From Lepidostoma basale (taxonomy: Eukaryota; Arthropoda; Insecta; Trichoptera; Lepidostomatidae), in assembly GCA_022606425.2 (NCBI GenBank), contig JAHDVF020000982.1:434001-498000 (forward strand): a DNA stretch of 64,000 bases. Reading direction: 5' to 3'. Position 1 is the first letter of the stretch, and each line of letters opens with the position of its first letter. Under the pieces are notes generated by a model. It was not told the origin of the DNA. It did no database searches and saw only the letters and a program-made list of their open reading frames with translations. The translations under genes were made by a program, and so were the position numbers. Shown here piece by piece: positions 19,046 to 29,734 of this stretch.

Positions 19046-19056
19046 TGCATGTATCC

Positions 19057-19340
19057 TTAAAGCGCCGTTTTTGTGATGTAATCTCCTCAAGGGCGCATTA
19101 GGACGTGTTTTAAATCTAAATATGAACGCTGCATCTGATATTCTTGATCGGTAAAATAAAACAAATATACAAGTTGGGTTTTAATTTGGGTATTAAATAT
19201 GAAAATTATGGGTTTTCAGCTGAGATCTGCAATTTGTCGGATAATTTTGCACCTAAGGTATGAAGGGAAATTGTTACAAGCTGATGGGTTGGCTACTGCA
19301 AAAGCTCTATCCCTGAAATTTGTAATAGGACAACGTTAAT
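19057..19340 (-). mobile_element. LINE-H 3' end, antisense
   Basis: 3' UTR (TTAAAGCGCCGTTTTTGTG, CTCAAGGGCGCATTAGG) followed on the minus strand by a decayed end of the DRAF..VAGPSA..LKTH protein. Same unit as 63355-63730. Confidence 0.65.
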
Positions 19341-19427
19341 ATTTACTTCATTCTACTCTGAATTTGCTCACATTCTTCTCACTTCTGATATCCTCCGGAA
19401 TATAGTCAAACATTTTCTGTTATTTGA

Positions 19428-19658
19428 GTGGTACGTGCATTACTGCCATCCCGAAGGTCCCGGGTTCGATTCCCGGCAATGACAGTGTGGTTATCACAAT
19501 GTCTTTGGTCTGGTGCAGAATTCAAGTGACAATAAAATGGCGATAGATTAGCTACCTACCACATGTAACGAGAATCAATATGATAGATATACTCTTTACA
19601 TCGATTGGCTTGCGCTGTAATGATGTAAAGAGCGATTCAACAAAATAATAATATGAGG
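19428..19658 (+). mobile_element. SINE-1, long form, 5'-truncated
   Basis: Starts inside the A box. The B box is intact (GGGTTCGATTCCC). The body continues to CTTTACATCGATTGGC..TGTAATGATGTAAAG and ends AACAAAATAATAATA. This defines the full 3' end of SINE-1. Confidence 0.8.
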
Positions 19659-19714
19659 AAATTTTTAGATTTGTTTTTTTATCTGAATGGGAGCTTTCAT
19701 AATAAAATAAAATA

Positions 19715-19870
19715 AAAAAAGAAATAAAACGATGTTTTTTTTAAACTATTTCTTTTTTTGTCTTTATTTCGACAGCTAATGGTTTCACCAGGCTCGCTGG
19801 CATCGATAGACCGGTCTCTGTTAAAATAAAGACAAAAGTGGGAGCATTTTAAAAACATCGTTTTAATTCA
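19715..19870. repeat. HH-h foldback repeat
   Basis: Inverted arms (AAAACGATGTTTTTT / AAAAACATCGTTTT; TTGTCTTTATTT / AAATAAAGACAA). The central minus-strand hairpin has CCAG/CTGG beside GAAAC. The CTGANGA half is reduced to CGATG. Also at 29735-29815 and 38205-38310. Confidence 0.6.
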
Positions 19871-19969
19871 TGATTATTTCCCTAATAAATACTTATTACA
19901 TAATTTCAAACGATATTTAATTGAATATCTGTAATATTTGTGATTTTTATTTAAATAAATTAAATGAAA

Positions 19970-20340
19970 TAAAAAATAAAATAATAAGAATAAGAATACC
20001 ACGCATAAACAAGGGTCGGTGATTAAACACCATTGCGCACTGCCTCGTCAGTTTAGTTTGTAATGACTACTTTCTTTATTCCAATCTAGTTGTGCGGGTT
20101 CGTACTTTCGTTCGGAAACTTTTCTCCGACATTAAGCTAAGATTTTAACGCTCTGATAAACGGTGACTTGGTTCAATCTTTAACTGTTCTCTGTTTAAAT
20201 ATTTACGGGTAATTCGGAACAACTGTGAATCTTGGACACATTCAAATTAGTTCATACAGTAATTTGTAAATAAAAAAATAAATAAAATAATATATTTTTG
20301 TATTCAGCATTTTATCTGTGGTGTACATAGCATTATTAAA
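19970..20340. other. No gene seen
   Basis: AT-rich apart from a short CG-bearing stretch at 20090-20130. No frame or repeat recognised. Confidence 0.35.
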
Positions 20341-20363
20341 AATAATTTATATCAAAATCTTCG

Positions 20364-20520
20364 TCGACCTTCGTGGCAGAGTGGTAAGATCTCTGACTTC
20401 CATTCCGAAGGTCCCGAGTTCGATTCCCGGCGATGGCAGTGTGATTGTCACACCTTCTTTGGTCTGATGTAGAATTCACGTGACAATAAAATGGCGATAG
20501 ATTGGCTACCTATCACATAA
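20364..20520 (+). mobile_element. SINE-1 with complete tRNA-like head
   Basis: Best head in the window: GACCTTCGTGGCAGAGTGG (A box), then GAGTTCGATTCCCGGCG (B box), about 70 nt in all. Then follows the SINE body through CTACCTATCACAT. The aminoacyl stem is partly retained (CCTTCG / CGAAGG). Not a functional tRNA gene: it joins directly to the SINE body. Confidence 0.85.
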
Positions 20521-20529
20521 TAATAATAA

Positions 20530-20725
20530 TATGCTAACTTTTAAAGCGCCGTTTTTGTGATGTAATCACCTCAAGGGCGCATTAAGACGTGTTTTAAATC
20601 TAAAAATCTAAATGTGACCGCTTAAAAAACGATCGGTTTAAAAGTATAGTAGAACAAAGTCATAAGAATCAATATAATAGCTCAAATAAATTGTATACAG
20701 TAATTCGGTTCAAACGACCTGTTGT
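20530..20725 (-). mobile_element. LINE-H 3' UTR fragment and SINE-1-like tail
   Basis: 20536-20630 repeats AAAGCGCCGTTTTTGTG and CTCAAGGGCGCATTAAG (LINE-H). 20662-20725 carries GAATCAATATAATAGCT, then GTATACAGTAATT and ACGACCTGTTGTATA, an alternative SINE-1 3' end also at 49455-49545. Confidence 0.55.
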
Positions 20726-20757
20726 ATACGAGTACAAGAGAAAAAAACAAATTAATT

Positions 20758-21191
20758 AAAAATGCCGTAGAGATGAGGTCCCGAAGACGTATGAGTGGTA
20801 GAACGAAATACGACAGAATCTCAAATGTTGATATAAGAAAGGAATGTTGAGCGGAAGAAGGTATTATGAACAAAATTACGAAAGGATCGTTGCGTTGGTT
20901 CGGACTTATGGAGCGCATGGATGGAGAAAGAATGGTTCAGAAAGTATACGTTAATGATGGAAATGGAATACGGAGTCGAGGCAGACCGAGGAAAACATAG
21001 CATGACCAATTTAATCAAATTTTAAAGGTTGGTCATGTTAGAAATCGGCAAAATCAACGTGCTTGTATGACTCGCTGTATGAATGTGGAGGAATCCAGAG
21101 AGGTGTGCCAGGATAGAGTAGTGTGGCGGTTCATTCTCTCTGCCCTACCCCTACGGGGAAATGGCGTGATGGTTTGTTGTTGTTGTTGTTG
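20758..21191 (+). mobile_element. LINE-A3 C-terminal fragment, (TTG)n tail
   Basis: AVEMRSRRRMSGRTKYDRI, IMNKITKGSLRWFGLMER, RSRGRPRKT then an in-frame stop (W to TAG), RACMTRCMNVEESREVCQD, with a frameshift before the terminus. Ends GGGGAAATGGCGTGATGG and a GTTTG(TTG)n tail. A Helitron starts directly after. Confidence 0.85.
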
Positions 21192-21330
21192 TTCTATATA
21201 TGTATATAAAAATGAGTGTTTGTCCATGATTTTCTCAAAAATTACTGAACTGATTTCGCTGAAAATTTCACAGTTTGTTCCTATTTGTATCAGAAAGGTT
21301 TTGAAAGTAGTTTAAATAAAATACAATATC
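21192..21330 (+). mobile_element. Helitron 5' end fragment
   Basis: Begins TCTATATATGTATATAAAAA and continues with a CTGATTTCGCTGAAAATTTC-like string, typical of insect non-autonomous Helitron starts (5' TC). The 3' end is missing. Confidence 0.5.
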
Positions 21331-21339
21331 ACAGATCAA

Positions 21340-21420
21340 AAATCGATCAAATGTCAATGCCAGCGAAACCGTTCGTTGTAAAAATAAAGGCAATAGTGGA
21401 AAACTAATTAACTAACTAAC
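21340..21420 (+). repeat. HH-h fragment
   Basis: CAATGCCAGCGAAACCGTTCG then AAAATAAAGGCAATAG: an HH-h hairpin in which the far side of the stem has been deleted. Confidence 0.4.
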
Positions 21421-21615
21421 CATCACGGTTCAAAAATGAAGTAAAATGATTCTTTTTTAAAATATATATAGCTTTTAGTTGGAATCAATTGTTTATGGTT
21501 TGTATTTTGCGTGTTTTTCTATGTAAAATCGATTCTGTATTATTTATAAACTGTAGATATGAATGCGAAATGCGGGCACATTTGTGATATGGGGGAGAAA
21601 GTTGGTTAGTAGTCA

Positions 21616-21635
21616 AACCTAACCTAACCTAACCT
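21616..21635 (-). repeat. Insect telomere motif, four units
   Basis: Four perfect AACCT units, i.e. (TTAGG)4 on the minus strand. Too short to be a telomere. Either an interstitial telomeric tract or chance, and consistent with arthropod origin. Confidence 0.6.
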
Positions 21636-21769
21636 TACAAAACATAATTCATATGATTTTAGCTATGGCTAGCTGATTAAGAATTAGCCATCGCAAAATG
21701 TGTACGGTTATAATTAAAAGCAAAGATAAGATGAACCGCCAGATAGCAGAGCTAGGGGCATATCTTATT

Positions 21770-22290
21770 TACTAACTAACCAACTAACCATCACGCCATT
21801 TCTCCGGAGGGGTAAGCAGAGAGGATGGATCGCCACAATGGTCTGGCCTGGCATACCTCTCGGGCTTCCTCTACATTCATACATCATACCATGCACGCAC
21901 GTCGATTATTCCGACTTCGAAAGTGACCGCCTTTTAGTAATTGATTAATTTGGTCATGCCATGTTTTCCTCGGTCGTCCTCGGCTTCTTTCTCCAATCAC
22001 GCTGCTTGTGTACAACTTTTTAACTATTCTACTCTCATCTATTCGTTCCATGTGTCCATACCATCTCAGGGATCCTTTTTTTTATTTTATCCATGATGCA
22101 GTCATCTTCCTTACATTTCTTTCTTATTTTATCGTTCGGTATTCTATCATACAAAGTTTTCCCGCACATTCTTCTTAGTGATCTCATTTCTACGGCGTTT
22201 ATCCTGCTTTCATCCTTCTTTTGCCAGCTCCAAGCTTCACTTCCATACATGAGGTTGGCACTAGAATTCCATTGTGTATTATCTTATTTT
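21770..22290 (-). mobile_element. LINE-A4, antisense, long C-terminal fragment
   Basis: Tail CTAACTAACCA at the left. Coding sense runs LMYGSEAWSWQKKDESRINA, KTLYDRIPNDKIRKKCKEDD, IMDKIKK, then a frame change, FGHMER-like (degraded), SRGRPRKTWHDQINQLLKGG, RACMVRCMNVEEARE. It extends upstream to the VHNGI region. Two frameshifts. Confidence 0.85.
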
Positions 22291-22714
22291 ATGCCCCAAA
22301 TTGCCACACCGAAGCACTTTGTAGCTCTCCTGATACTGAAGAAGATTATTGAATGCGATTTATCTTCTAAACAATTCTAACGAATTCGTGAATACCCTTA
22401 CGATAAAAGTTACAAAGAGATTACTGTCATATTTTTAATCACATGGTTCTATGCACATTTTCTTTGATGTTCTTTTTTTTCATCCTTCTCATCTATTTGG
22501 CTCGCGCTTTAATAATGTAGAGAGCAATTCAACTATATAATAATAATATTTTTTTTACTATTGATAAATTAATTCAATAGTAAACATAACTTTGAAATTG
22601 TACACAATCTCAAGAAGTCAAATGTTCGAATACGTAAGTGTTAGGGTAGGCCAAGGTAATGTCGTGATGTTTTAATAATTTCATTATTTTGTGATCTATT
22701 GAGTAGTAGTAGTA
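22290..22714. other. No gene; SINE-1 3' tail at 22485-22555
   Basis: Mostly unassigned AT-rich DNA. TTTGGCTCGCGCTTTAATAATG..CAATTCAAC..ATAATAATA matches the terminal part of SINE-1. Confidence 0.4.
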
Positions 22715-23285
22715 GTGAATGGTGCACTTAAAGTTGTCATCGCAAACAAAAACCTATCCAAAAAGCTAGAATGGCAGTGCACAATGGTGTTCTTCTACCG
22801 ACCCTTATGTATGGAAGCGAAACATGGAACTGGCAAAGGAAGGATGAAAGTAGAATAAATGCAGTAGAAATGAGATCTCTTAGACGAATGTGTGGATATT
22901 CTGTGTATGATAGAGTGTCGAATGAAAATATAAGAAGTGAATGCGGTGCGAATGATGGTGTCATGAAAAAAATAATGAAAGGATCATTAAGATGGTTTGG
23001 GCATATGGAAAGAATGAATGAAGAAAGAATGGTAAAAAAATTATATGTTAATGATGTAAATGGAACCAGAAATAGAGGAAGACCGAGGAAAACGTGGCAC
23101 GATCAAATAAATCAAATATTGAATGTCGGCCATGTGAGGAGTCAGAGAAATCGACGCGCGTGCATGACACGATGTATGAATGTTGAGGAAGCGAGAGAAA
23201 TATGTCAGGAAAGAAAGGTGTGGCAGTCCATTCTTTCTGCCTACCCCTTCGGGGAGACGGCGTGATGGTTAGTTAGTTAGTTTGA
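22715..23285 (+). mobile_element. LINE-A1 C-terminal ORF, well preserved
   Basis: Open frame 22771-23265: MAVHNGVLLPTLMYGSETW, GYSVYDRVSNENIRSECGAN, GSLRWFGHMERMNEERMVKK, NRGRPRKTWHDQINQILNVG, RACMTRCMNVEEAREICQE, SILSAYPFGETA*. Coding similarity extends upstream to VNGALKVVIANKN, one base out of frame. (GTTA)n tail. Very close to 26645-27130. Confidence 0.9.
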
Positions 23286-23314
23286 GTAGTATTTTTACAA
23301 GATATAAGACATAT

Positions 23315-23485
23315 CAGACTGCCTTTTGGTTTCAAGCGTGTAGTGTGCAACCCAAGTTTCATCTCCAGTAACGATGGAGCGGATAAATTCATCATGGAGT
23401 TTGCAGCGCCTCAAAAACTCTTGACCGGCGCCGCGTATTTCGCACTTGGCAGGAGATTGGATTGTCATTTTTCACGAAACGTGTT
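23315..23485 (-). pseudogene. Mariner transposase fragment
   Basis: Minus frame reads FLRRCKLHDEFIRSIVTGDE then TWVAHYTLETKRQS, the region round the first catalytic Asp (TGDETW) of mariner transposases. Only about 50 residues remain; no TIRs found. Downstream homology stops at KRQS. Confidence 0.75.
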
Positions 23486-23639
23486 GTCGCGTCGACACTT
23501 CTTAACGTACTGACCTCGAACCGATCTCCTTGCGAAGGGGAAGGGTCAGGCTACACGGAAGTGTAGCCAACATGTCGAAAATAAAATCCATCCGGTCGTG
23601 AGAGCCTCAGTACACTTACATTCTAGATATGCTTTGTAC

Positions 23640-25270
23640 ATTAAAAACTTATTTAAATGTGGACTCTTATTTGATAAATATTATAATTAGTTTTTTTAAA
23701 CGATTTTTTTTATCGCGAAGTAAGCTTACGTACATCAGGAAGGTGTATTAATTCAGTGAATTGATATACAATTCAAATTATTCTAACGCCATTGAATTAG
23801 TGTAAATGTATCACGAATGAACGATAAGTCACGGTATTAGCATACATTACAAAGTTTTCCACTCATCACATGAAAGTTTCACAAATCTTTACGATGTCCA
23901 CGATGACACGTTGCAAAGATTTTTATATTGCAACATTAGTTTTTTCTAAGAGAAACTATACTTCACGATTCTGGAATGATTAACTATGCACTTTTATAAC
24001 ACATAAAATACATGAATCACTAAATTAATTCATATCACTAAGTAAACGTGTGTAACTATATTAACGTGTATTATGTCATCAAGTTTACGCAGAGAGTAGG
24101 TTATGGTATATCACTTAATAATTGTCGAATATAATGGAGTTTTAATGTGTTATCATATAACTATCTCTTATTCATTCTTTATATTAAAAAATCTTACAAT
24201 ATCATTCAATTTTTCTATTTCAACAAGTTTTCCAATATCACCTAATTGACCTATATAACCCAATTTTAAAAAGACTTAAGTTTACAAATATCAATAATTA
24301 ACCATTAAACAAATGAAATTATCTTTTTTCTTCTTCCACTTCTAATAGAACCGTGTTGGCGGTCCATGTAGCGAACGCTTTTTCGCCACAGTGATATCCT
24401 GAGAAGTTTTACTGAAGTGGTTTCATGTTGCCTCCTCCAAAGTATCATACTTAACTTAATCAATCCGTAATCTCTTAACGTGCTATTACTGAACCACTAA
24501 ATTAAAATGTAAACACTATGTTGACTCATATACCACTTAATTAACACATATACCACTAATTTAACAGTATCACTATATTAACCCTCCCTTCCCTATGATG
24601 GGTATCTTCTACACGTTGCTTCTAAAAACCATCAATATCTCTATAAATATAATAAATACAAGGTTTAGGTATTCCTCCATAATATATTTACGCATTGATT
24701 CAAAAAATAATATTAATAATAATCAGAATTTATCGGGTACATCGGAGGTATTTTGTGAAAATCGAAAACAAACTCGCGTATAAACAGCGCTTTCAGTGCG
24801 CCACACTATATTTGCATCTCACTCTTGCATATGTTCTAGCTAAATGTTCTCACTCTCGCCGTCCCGCCGCGCCGGCAGTGGCGGCAGTCGCTTTCGGGCT
24901 TGCAACCAGAGCGGACCTATGCCCGTTCCGTGAGCGTTGCCAGATGGTTTTTTAATCTTTTCAGCAATTAAATCTCAATTATTATAATTTTTGACTTCAA
25001 TTATAATTATATAAGGGGATTAGCTATGAATTTTCCTATTTTCCGATTTAAAATCGCTAATTTTTTAACGAATACTGAGTACCCTACACAGGAACGCACG
25101 TTTTTATTTTAGCACCGTAAGGGAAAGGTTAACTCATATATCACAAACTTAGGATACATGTGGCTATTTTTTGGAGGTTATCACTAAATTAACCTCAATC
25201 GCTAATTTAAGTAATATGGTATCACGAATTTAGCCCATACAACTAAATTAACGATTGCCGCGTAGTAAAC
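23640..25270. other. AT-rich stretch with dispersed CACTAAATTAAC-like words
   Basis: About 1.6 kb with no gene. Degenerate words such as TATCACTAAATTAAC, ACCACTTAATTAAC and ACTAATTTAAC recur at irregular spacing (around 24010, 24490, 24530, 24550, 25180, 25225). A GC-rich patch lies at 24780-24950. Possibly an eroded satellite or regulatory DNA. Confidence 0.4.
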
Positions 25271-25564
25271 CTAATTCACGATCAAAACACAATACAATTG
25301 GTTTATTATTCATGTAGGTACATAATGCATAATTCTCGCCTCCGTACTGGCCAGGTTTGAGTATTAACCGAGCGTTGAGAATATAAAGTGAACAATGACC
25401 TGTATTTTATACACTCTGTTCATGTTGTTCGACACCACAGCTTACGTGGAAACAAAATAACTAGAAATTTAAATTGAATTTTTTTTTAATTATATGATTA
25501 TCTAAAAAAAAATTTTTTTGAAAATCTTTTTGTGCGTCACTAATAAGGAATTATTTTTTCATAG

Positions 25565-25586
25565 CTGTGACCAGCCGAAACCGGTC
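25565..25586 (+). repeat. HH-c relic
   Basis: CTGTGACCAGCCGAAACCGG then TC: the GAAAC-CGGTC half of the 2024-2055 hairpin with the stem collapsed. Confidence 0.35.
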
Positions 25587-25639
25587 ATAACTATAAGATA
25601 AAAAATATTGACGGTTTAATATATGGAAGTTGATTTTGA

Positions 25640-26085
25640 AACAGAAATATATTCACAGTAGCAAAGATGGCAGTGCACAATGGAGTTCTAGTGCCAACTC
25701 TCATGTATGGAAGTGAAGCTTGGAGCTGGCAAAAGAGGGATGAAAGCAGGATAAACGCCGTAGAAATGAGATCACTAAGAAGAATGTACGGGAAAACGTT
25801 GTATGATAAAATACCAAACGATGAAATAAGAAAGAAATGTAAGGGAGATGACTGCATCATGGATAAAATAAAAAAGCATCCCTGAGATGGTTTGGACATA
25901 TGGAACGAATGGATGAGAGTAGAATGGTTAAAAAGTTGTACACAAGTAGCGTGAGTGGAAAAAGAAGCCGAGGGCGACCGAGGAAAACATGGCATGACCA
26001 AATTAATCAATTACTAAAAGGCGGTCAAAGTCGGAAAAATCAACGCGCGTGCATGGTACGATGTATGAATGTAGAGGAATCATTA
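25640..26085 (+). mobile_element. LINE-A4 C-terminal fragment
   Basis: MAVHNGVLVPTLMYGSEAWS, MRSLRRMYGKTLYDKIPNDE, KGDDCIMDKIKK, then a frameshift near 25878, FGHMERMDESRMVKKLY-type sequence, KRSRGRPRKTWHDQINQLLK. Truncated at both ends; the 3' end is lost at VEES. Confidence 0.85.
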
Positions 26086-26106
26086 TTCACTGTTTAATTA
26101 TAGCAC

Positions 26107-26310
26107 ACAAAAAATCAAGAGAGGGTCACTAAGGTGGTTTAGACATATGGAACGGATGAATGGAGCTGTCGCTAAAAATAAAAATAAAATTGTGATATTT
26201 AAAAACAAAGTTTTATAATTTAACAGTTTACAAAAAAAGTATGTCAGGAAATAACTGTGTGGCGGTCATCATACCTAACCCTTTGGGTAGAAGGCGTGAT
26301 AAATAGATAG
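26107..26310 (+). mobile_element. LINE-A relic split by HH-d sequence
   Basis: 26107-26163 (GGTCACTAAGGTGGTTTAGA, ATGGAACGGATGAATG) and 26236-26310 (GTATGTCAGGAAATAACTG to a GTTAGTTAATT tail) are LINE-A. Between them, 26163-26235 is the HH-d downstream flank (GAGCTGTCGC, TTGTGATATTTAAAAAC, AATTTAACAGTTTA). Confidence 0.6.
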
Positions 26311-26644
26311 TTAGTTAATTCATTTTGTAAACGCCCTGTGAATTGGATACCACAATACATTGATAATAATTATTTAATAATTGTATTAAATACTTGCATT
26401 ATATCGCGTAAATAATGGCCAAAAGGCATGCTTACATTTCCCACTGAAGTGGCATTAGATCAATAGACCGACGAACAATGGATTTCTACATATTATGTTA
26501 ATGAAGTGAGATACACAGTAATACCTGTGTGGCGAGCAATTATTCACGTGCTTAATTTTGGATTCTTAAAATAAATGATTAATTAATATACTTTTTATTA
26601 CACAAATGCGGTATAACAATTAATATACATTAACTATTAAATAA

Positions 26645-27130
26645 CGACCCTTATGTATGGAAGCGAAGCATGGAACTGGCAAAAGAAGGATGAAAGTAGA
26701 ATAAATGCAGTAGAAATGAGATCTCTTAGACGAATGTGTGGATACTCTGTGTATGATAGAGTGTCGAATGAAAATATAAGAAGTGAATGCGGTGCGAATG
26801 ATGGTGTTATGAACAAAATAATGAAAGGATCATTAAGATGGTTTGGACATATGGAAAGAATGAATGAAGAAAGAATGGTAAAAAAATTATATGTTAACGA
26901 TGTAAATGGAATCAGAAATAGAGGAAGACCGAGGAAAACGTGGCACGATCAAATAAATCAAATATTGAATATCGGCCATGTGAGGAGTCAGAGAAATCGA
27001 CGCGCGTGCATGACACGATGTATGAATGTTGAGGAAGCGAGAGAAATATGTCAGGAAAGAAAAGTGTGGCAGTCCATTCTTTCTGCCTACCCCTTCGGGG
27101 AGACGGCGTGATGGTTAGTTAGTAAGTTAG
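26645..27130 (+). mobile_element. LINE-A1 C-terminal ORF, well preserved
   Basis: Open frame 26653-27111, differing from 22771-23265 at only a few residues (e.g. GIRNRG for GTRNRG, NIGHV for NVGHV). Full C-terminus SILSAYPFGETA* and (GTTA)n tail. One of the youngest copies. Confidence 0.9.
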
Positions 27131-27164
27131 TTAGTTAACTATTAAATATTAATTTTAAATAAAA

Positions 27165-27345
27165 TATACCTAGGAAATGACAAACTTTGTTAAATTCACT
27201 ATTCAATAAAAAATATTAAAAAAACACGACATGTTTCGGAGGATACCTCCATCTTCAGGTGAAAAAATATAATAAAAACTAAAAAATAAAGATTAATAAA
27301 AAACGCATTTAAAATTCGATACAATAATTCAAATTTAAAAATTAA
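27165..27345 (-). repeat. HH-i repeat
   Basis: Hairpin at 27228-27258 with flanks shared with 54872-55040 (TTCACTATTCAATAAAAAAT, AACGCATTTAAAATTCGATA). The two copies align through about 170 bp on both sides of the hairpin. Confidence 0.75.
27228..27258 (-). ncRNA. Hammerhead-ribozyme-like hairpin (HH-i)
   Basis: Minus strand: CTGAAGA, T, GGAGG, loop TAT, CCTCC, GAAAC, ATGTC. CAC immediately upstream can pair with GTG just after the GTC triplet, so a short stem I is possible. One extra base before stem II departs from the canonical hammerhead. Confidence 0.6.
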
Positions 27346-27398
27346 CCTGGGCTATTTGTTATAAGTAGGTACTAACAATTATTTTTAAACAGTAAGAA

Positions 27399-27490
27399 AT
27401 TATAAATAATATTAAATTATAAATAATATTAAATTATAAATAATATTAAATTATAAATAATATTAAATTATAAATAATATTAAATTATAA
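27399..27490 (+). repeat. 17 bp AT tandem repeat
   Basis: About 5.3 copies of ATTATAAATAATATTAA in perfect register. A simple minisatellite. Confidence 0.9.
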
Positions 27491-27659
27491 TAATACATGA
27501 TGGTAACATAAAAGTACATAAAATAATTGTAATTAAAAAAAAACATACATTTGAAAAGACATCATTTATATATTGTAGTAATTAATAAATGATTAATTTG
27601 CATTTGATTGGGAATGGGAGATCATATCAAAAATATATTATTTGAAATTAATTGAATCA

Positions 27660-27780
27660 GAATTAAAGAATGTGGAGATTTGTTCTCTCTGCCTATTCCA
27701 ACGGTGAAACGAAATACTGGTTGAAACTGTTAGATGAAAGTCATCGACATGACACATTACACTAATAAAAGAAGAAGAAG
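27660..27780 (+). mobile_element. Distant LINE-A-like C-terminus
   Basis: Frame FVLSAYSNGETKYWLKLLDE matches LINE-A's LSAYPxGET but reads on for about 15 residues. It ends near AAAAGAAGAAGAAG. Possibly a related lineage. Confidence 0.4.
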
Positions 27781-27789
27781 ACTCCTACC

Positions 27790-28090
27790 AATTCTGTTTT
27801 AGCATACCGTTTCAGAATAATCATAATTGAAAATTATAATAATTTCTATACACAATAGAATCAGATGAGTTTATTAACTTTGCGGGTAATTATAATTGCA
27901 AGTGAAATGCACTTGATACAATCGACTGCCCTAGTTACGGAAAGGTTAAGTCACATTCAATCAAAACACTTTTTACATGTCGATGCACCCATGCGGCTTT
28001 TACAAGTCGAATGACAATAAAATCAAATTTGTTACAACGATTTTTCAAAGAAGAATCTATCGTGAGACAGTACCAGAAGTCTGTTGTAAT
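27790..28090. other. No gene seen
   Basis: Unassigned AT-rich sequence. The 68-residue frame at 27977-28183 runs into the LINE-B tail and has no recognisable features. Confidence 0.35.
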
Positions 28091-28091
28091 A

Positions 28092-28280
28092 TATCAAATC
28101 AAATCAAATCAGTTTATTTAATCAACAGACATTACAAACAACATACGAGTATATGTTTAAGGAATCTTTTGAGTACAGGTTAAATATTATATGTACAAAT
28201 AATACTAGAAACGCATGAGAGATGGTTCGACATAAGGAAGACAAGATACTATCTAAAGTCAAGAGTAATTAAAATAACAA
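28092..28280 (-). mobile_element. LINE-B 3' UTR fragment, antisense
   Basis: Begins with repeated TCAAA/TCAGTTTATT (the 3' end). Then TGTTTAAGGAATC and AGATGGTTCGACATAAGG. 5'-truncated before coding sequence. Confidence 0.75.
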
Positions 28281-28399
28281 ATAACATAAGGTATTAATGA
28301 AAAAAATAACTTTTTTAAATTTTTTAAAAATATTATTAAATTTGGTTCTTTTGTAAATTTGGTATAAATATATTTTATCAATATACATGTAGATATATA

Positions 28400-28650
28400 A
28401 ATAAATAAAATATGTATGAAAAATGTTTATTTCTTTGGAAACAACGCGATATTATAACACAAACATGTTTCGGACACAGAAGCCCTTCATCGGCATAATT
28501 CATTATTGTACTCGTATATAAATATTCATGAAAATTTTGTTTAAATGTTTATTTTGTGTATATAATTATGAAGTACAATGACAAAGAGTTCTGCGTCTGA
28601 AACATGTTTGTGTTAATTTTATTTTAAAAATTATAAAGTGTTGTTTACGA
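28400..28650. repeat. HH-f foldback repeat
   Basis: Minus hairpin at 28462-28493: CCGATGA, A, GGGC..GTCC, GAAAC, ATGTT. A decayed plus partner at about 28580-28608 (CTGAAACATGTTTGTG). Flanks show AACACTTTAT-like complementarity. Confidence 0.6.
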
Positions 28651-28659
28651 AGAAATATA

Positions 28660-29228
28660 TATTCTTCAATGAATTCGCAACACAAAGTTATGGTAAAAAT
28701 AGAAGTATTGTATTATAAATATTCTTTTATTTAAATTAAAAATAATCATGAAATAAAGGGTTAAAATATCAAAAAATTGTAACAATATTCAACGTTTGAG
28801 CGATATCTTTATGTAGGACTGTATGTACACAAGAAATGAAATATTTGTTTAAAATAATATAAACAATTTTGGAAACCTACCTTGTATTTAAATAATCCAT
28901 TTCATGATTTTGCCCGAGAGAGTTCCATAGAAATGTTCAGAGTCCGGATGCGATCACTGTAATCACAGCACTTGATATGTATTATATATTATCTGCTGCT
29001 GGTTCCACGGACATTCGGTGTGTTTAGAAAGAGAAAATTCCTTTGTATACACAAACCAGAAAGAAGAGAAGAACATAGAAGATAAGATAGAAGCAGCCTC
29101 AAGCAAGAAGAGGAAGTGATTAGTGCTAGAATCTGTTATATTGACAATCGCAGCTTTCACAATACCTGATCATAAATTATATTTCTACCTAATGATATTA
29201 CTTAAATCTCTTGACGGAAGTTCATTTA
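28660..29228. other. No gene seen
   Basis: AT-rich. A plus frame around 29030-29225 contains NQKEEKNIEDKIEAASSKKR, a charged stretch with no recognised homology. Too short to call a gene. Confidence 0.3.
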
Positions 29229-29229
29229 A

Positions 29230-29706
29230 AAACTAACTAACTAACTAACCATCACGCCGTCTCCCCGAAGGGGTAAGCAGAAAGAATGGACTGCCACACT
29301 TTTCTTCCTGACATATTTCTCTCGCTTCCTCAACATTTATACATCGTGTCATGCACGCGCATCGATTTCTCTGACTCCTCACACGGCCGACATTCAATAT
29401 TTGATTTATTTGATCGCGCCACGTTTTCCTCGGTCTTCCTCTATTTCTGGTTCCATTTACATCATTAACATACATTTTTTTACCATTCTTTCTTCATTCA
29501 TTCTTTCCATATGTCCAAACCATCTTAATGATCCTTTCATTATTTTGTTCATGACACCATCATTCGCACCGCATTCACTTCTTATATTTTCATTCGACAC
29601 TCTATCATACACAGAGTATCCACACATTCGTCTAAGAGATCTTATTTCTACTGCATTTATTCTACTTTCATCCTTCTTTTGCTAGTTCCATGCTTCGCTT
29701 CCATAT
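29230..29706 (-). mobile_element. LINE-A1, antisense
   Basis: Tail (CTAA)n at the left. Coding sense from YGSEAW-type start (29706) through YSVYDRVSNENIRSECGAN and LYVNDVNGTRNRGRPRKTW to the GETA region. A frameshift in the RKV-FFLL region near the 3' end. Otherwise well preserved. Confidence 0.85.
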
Positions 29707-29734
29707 TCATTTTAAATAATAATTAAATAAAATT

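Noticed and set aside
20364..20436. Functional tRNA gene
   Set aside because: Has A and B boxes but runs straight into the SINE-1 body; several copies share the same body.
27399..27490. CRISPR-like array
   Set aside because: Units are contiguous 17 bp AT repeats without spacers, in a eukaryotic context.
28963..29160. Host gene exon
   Set aside because: Short charged frame without domain, start or splice context; may be chance.
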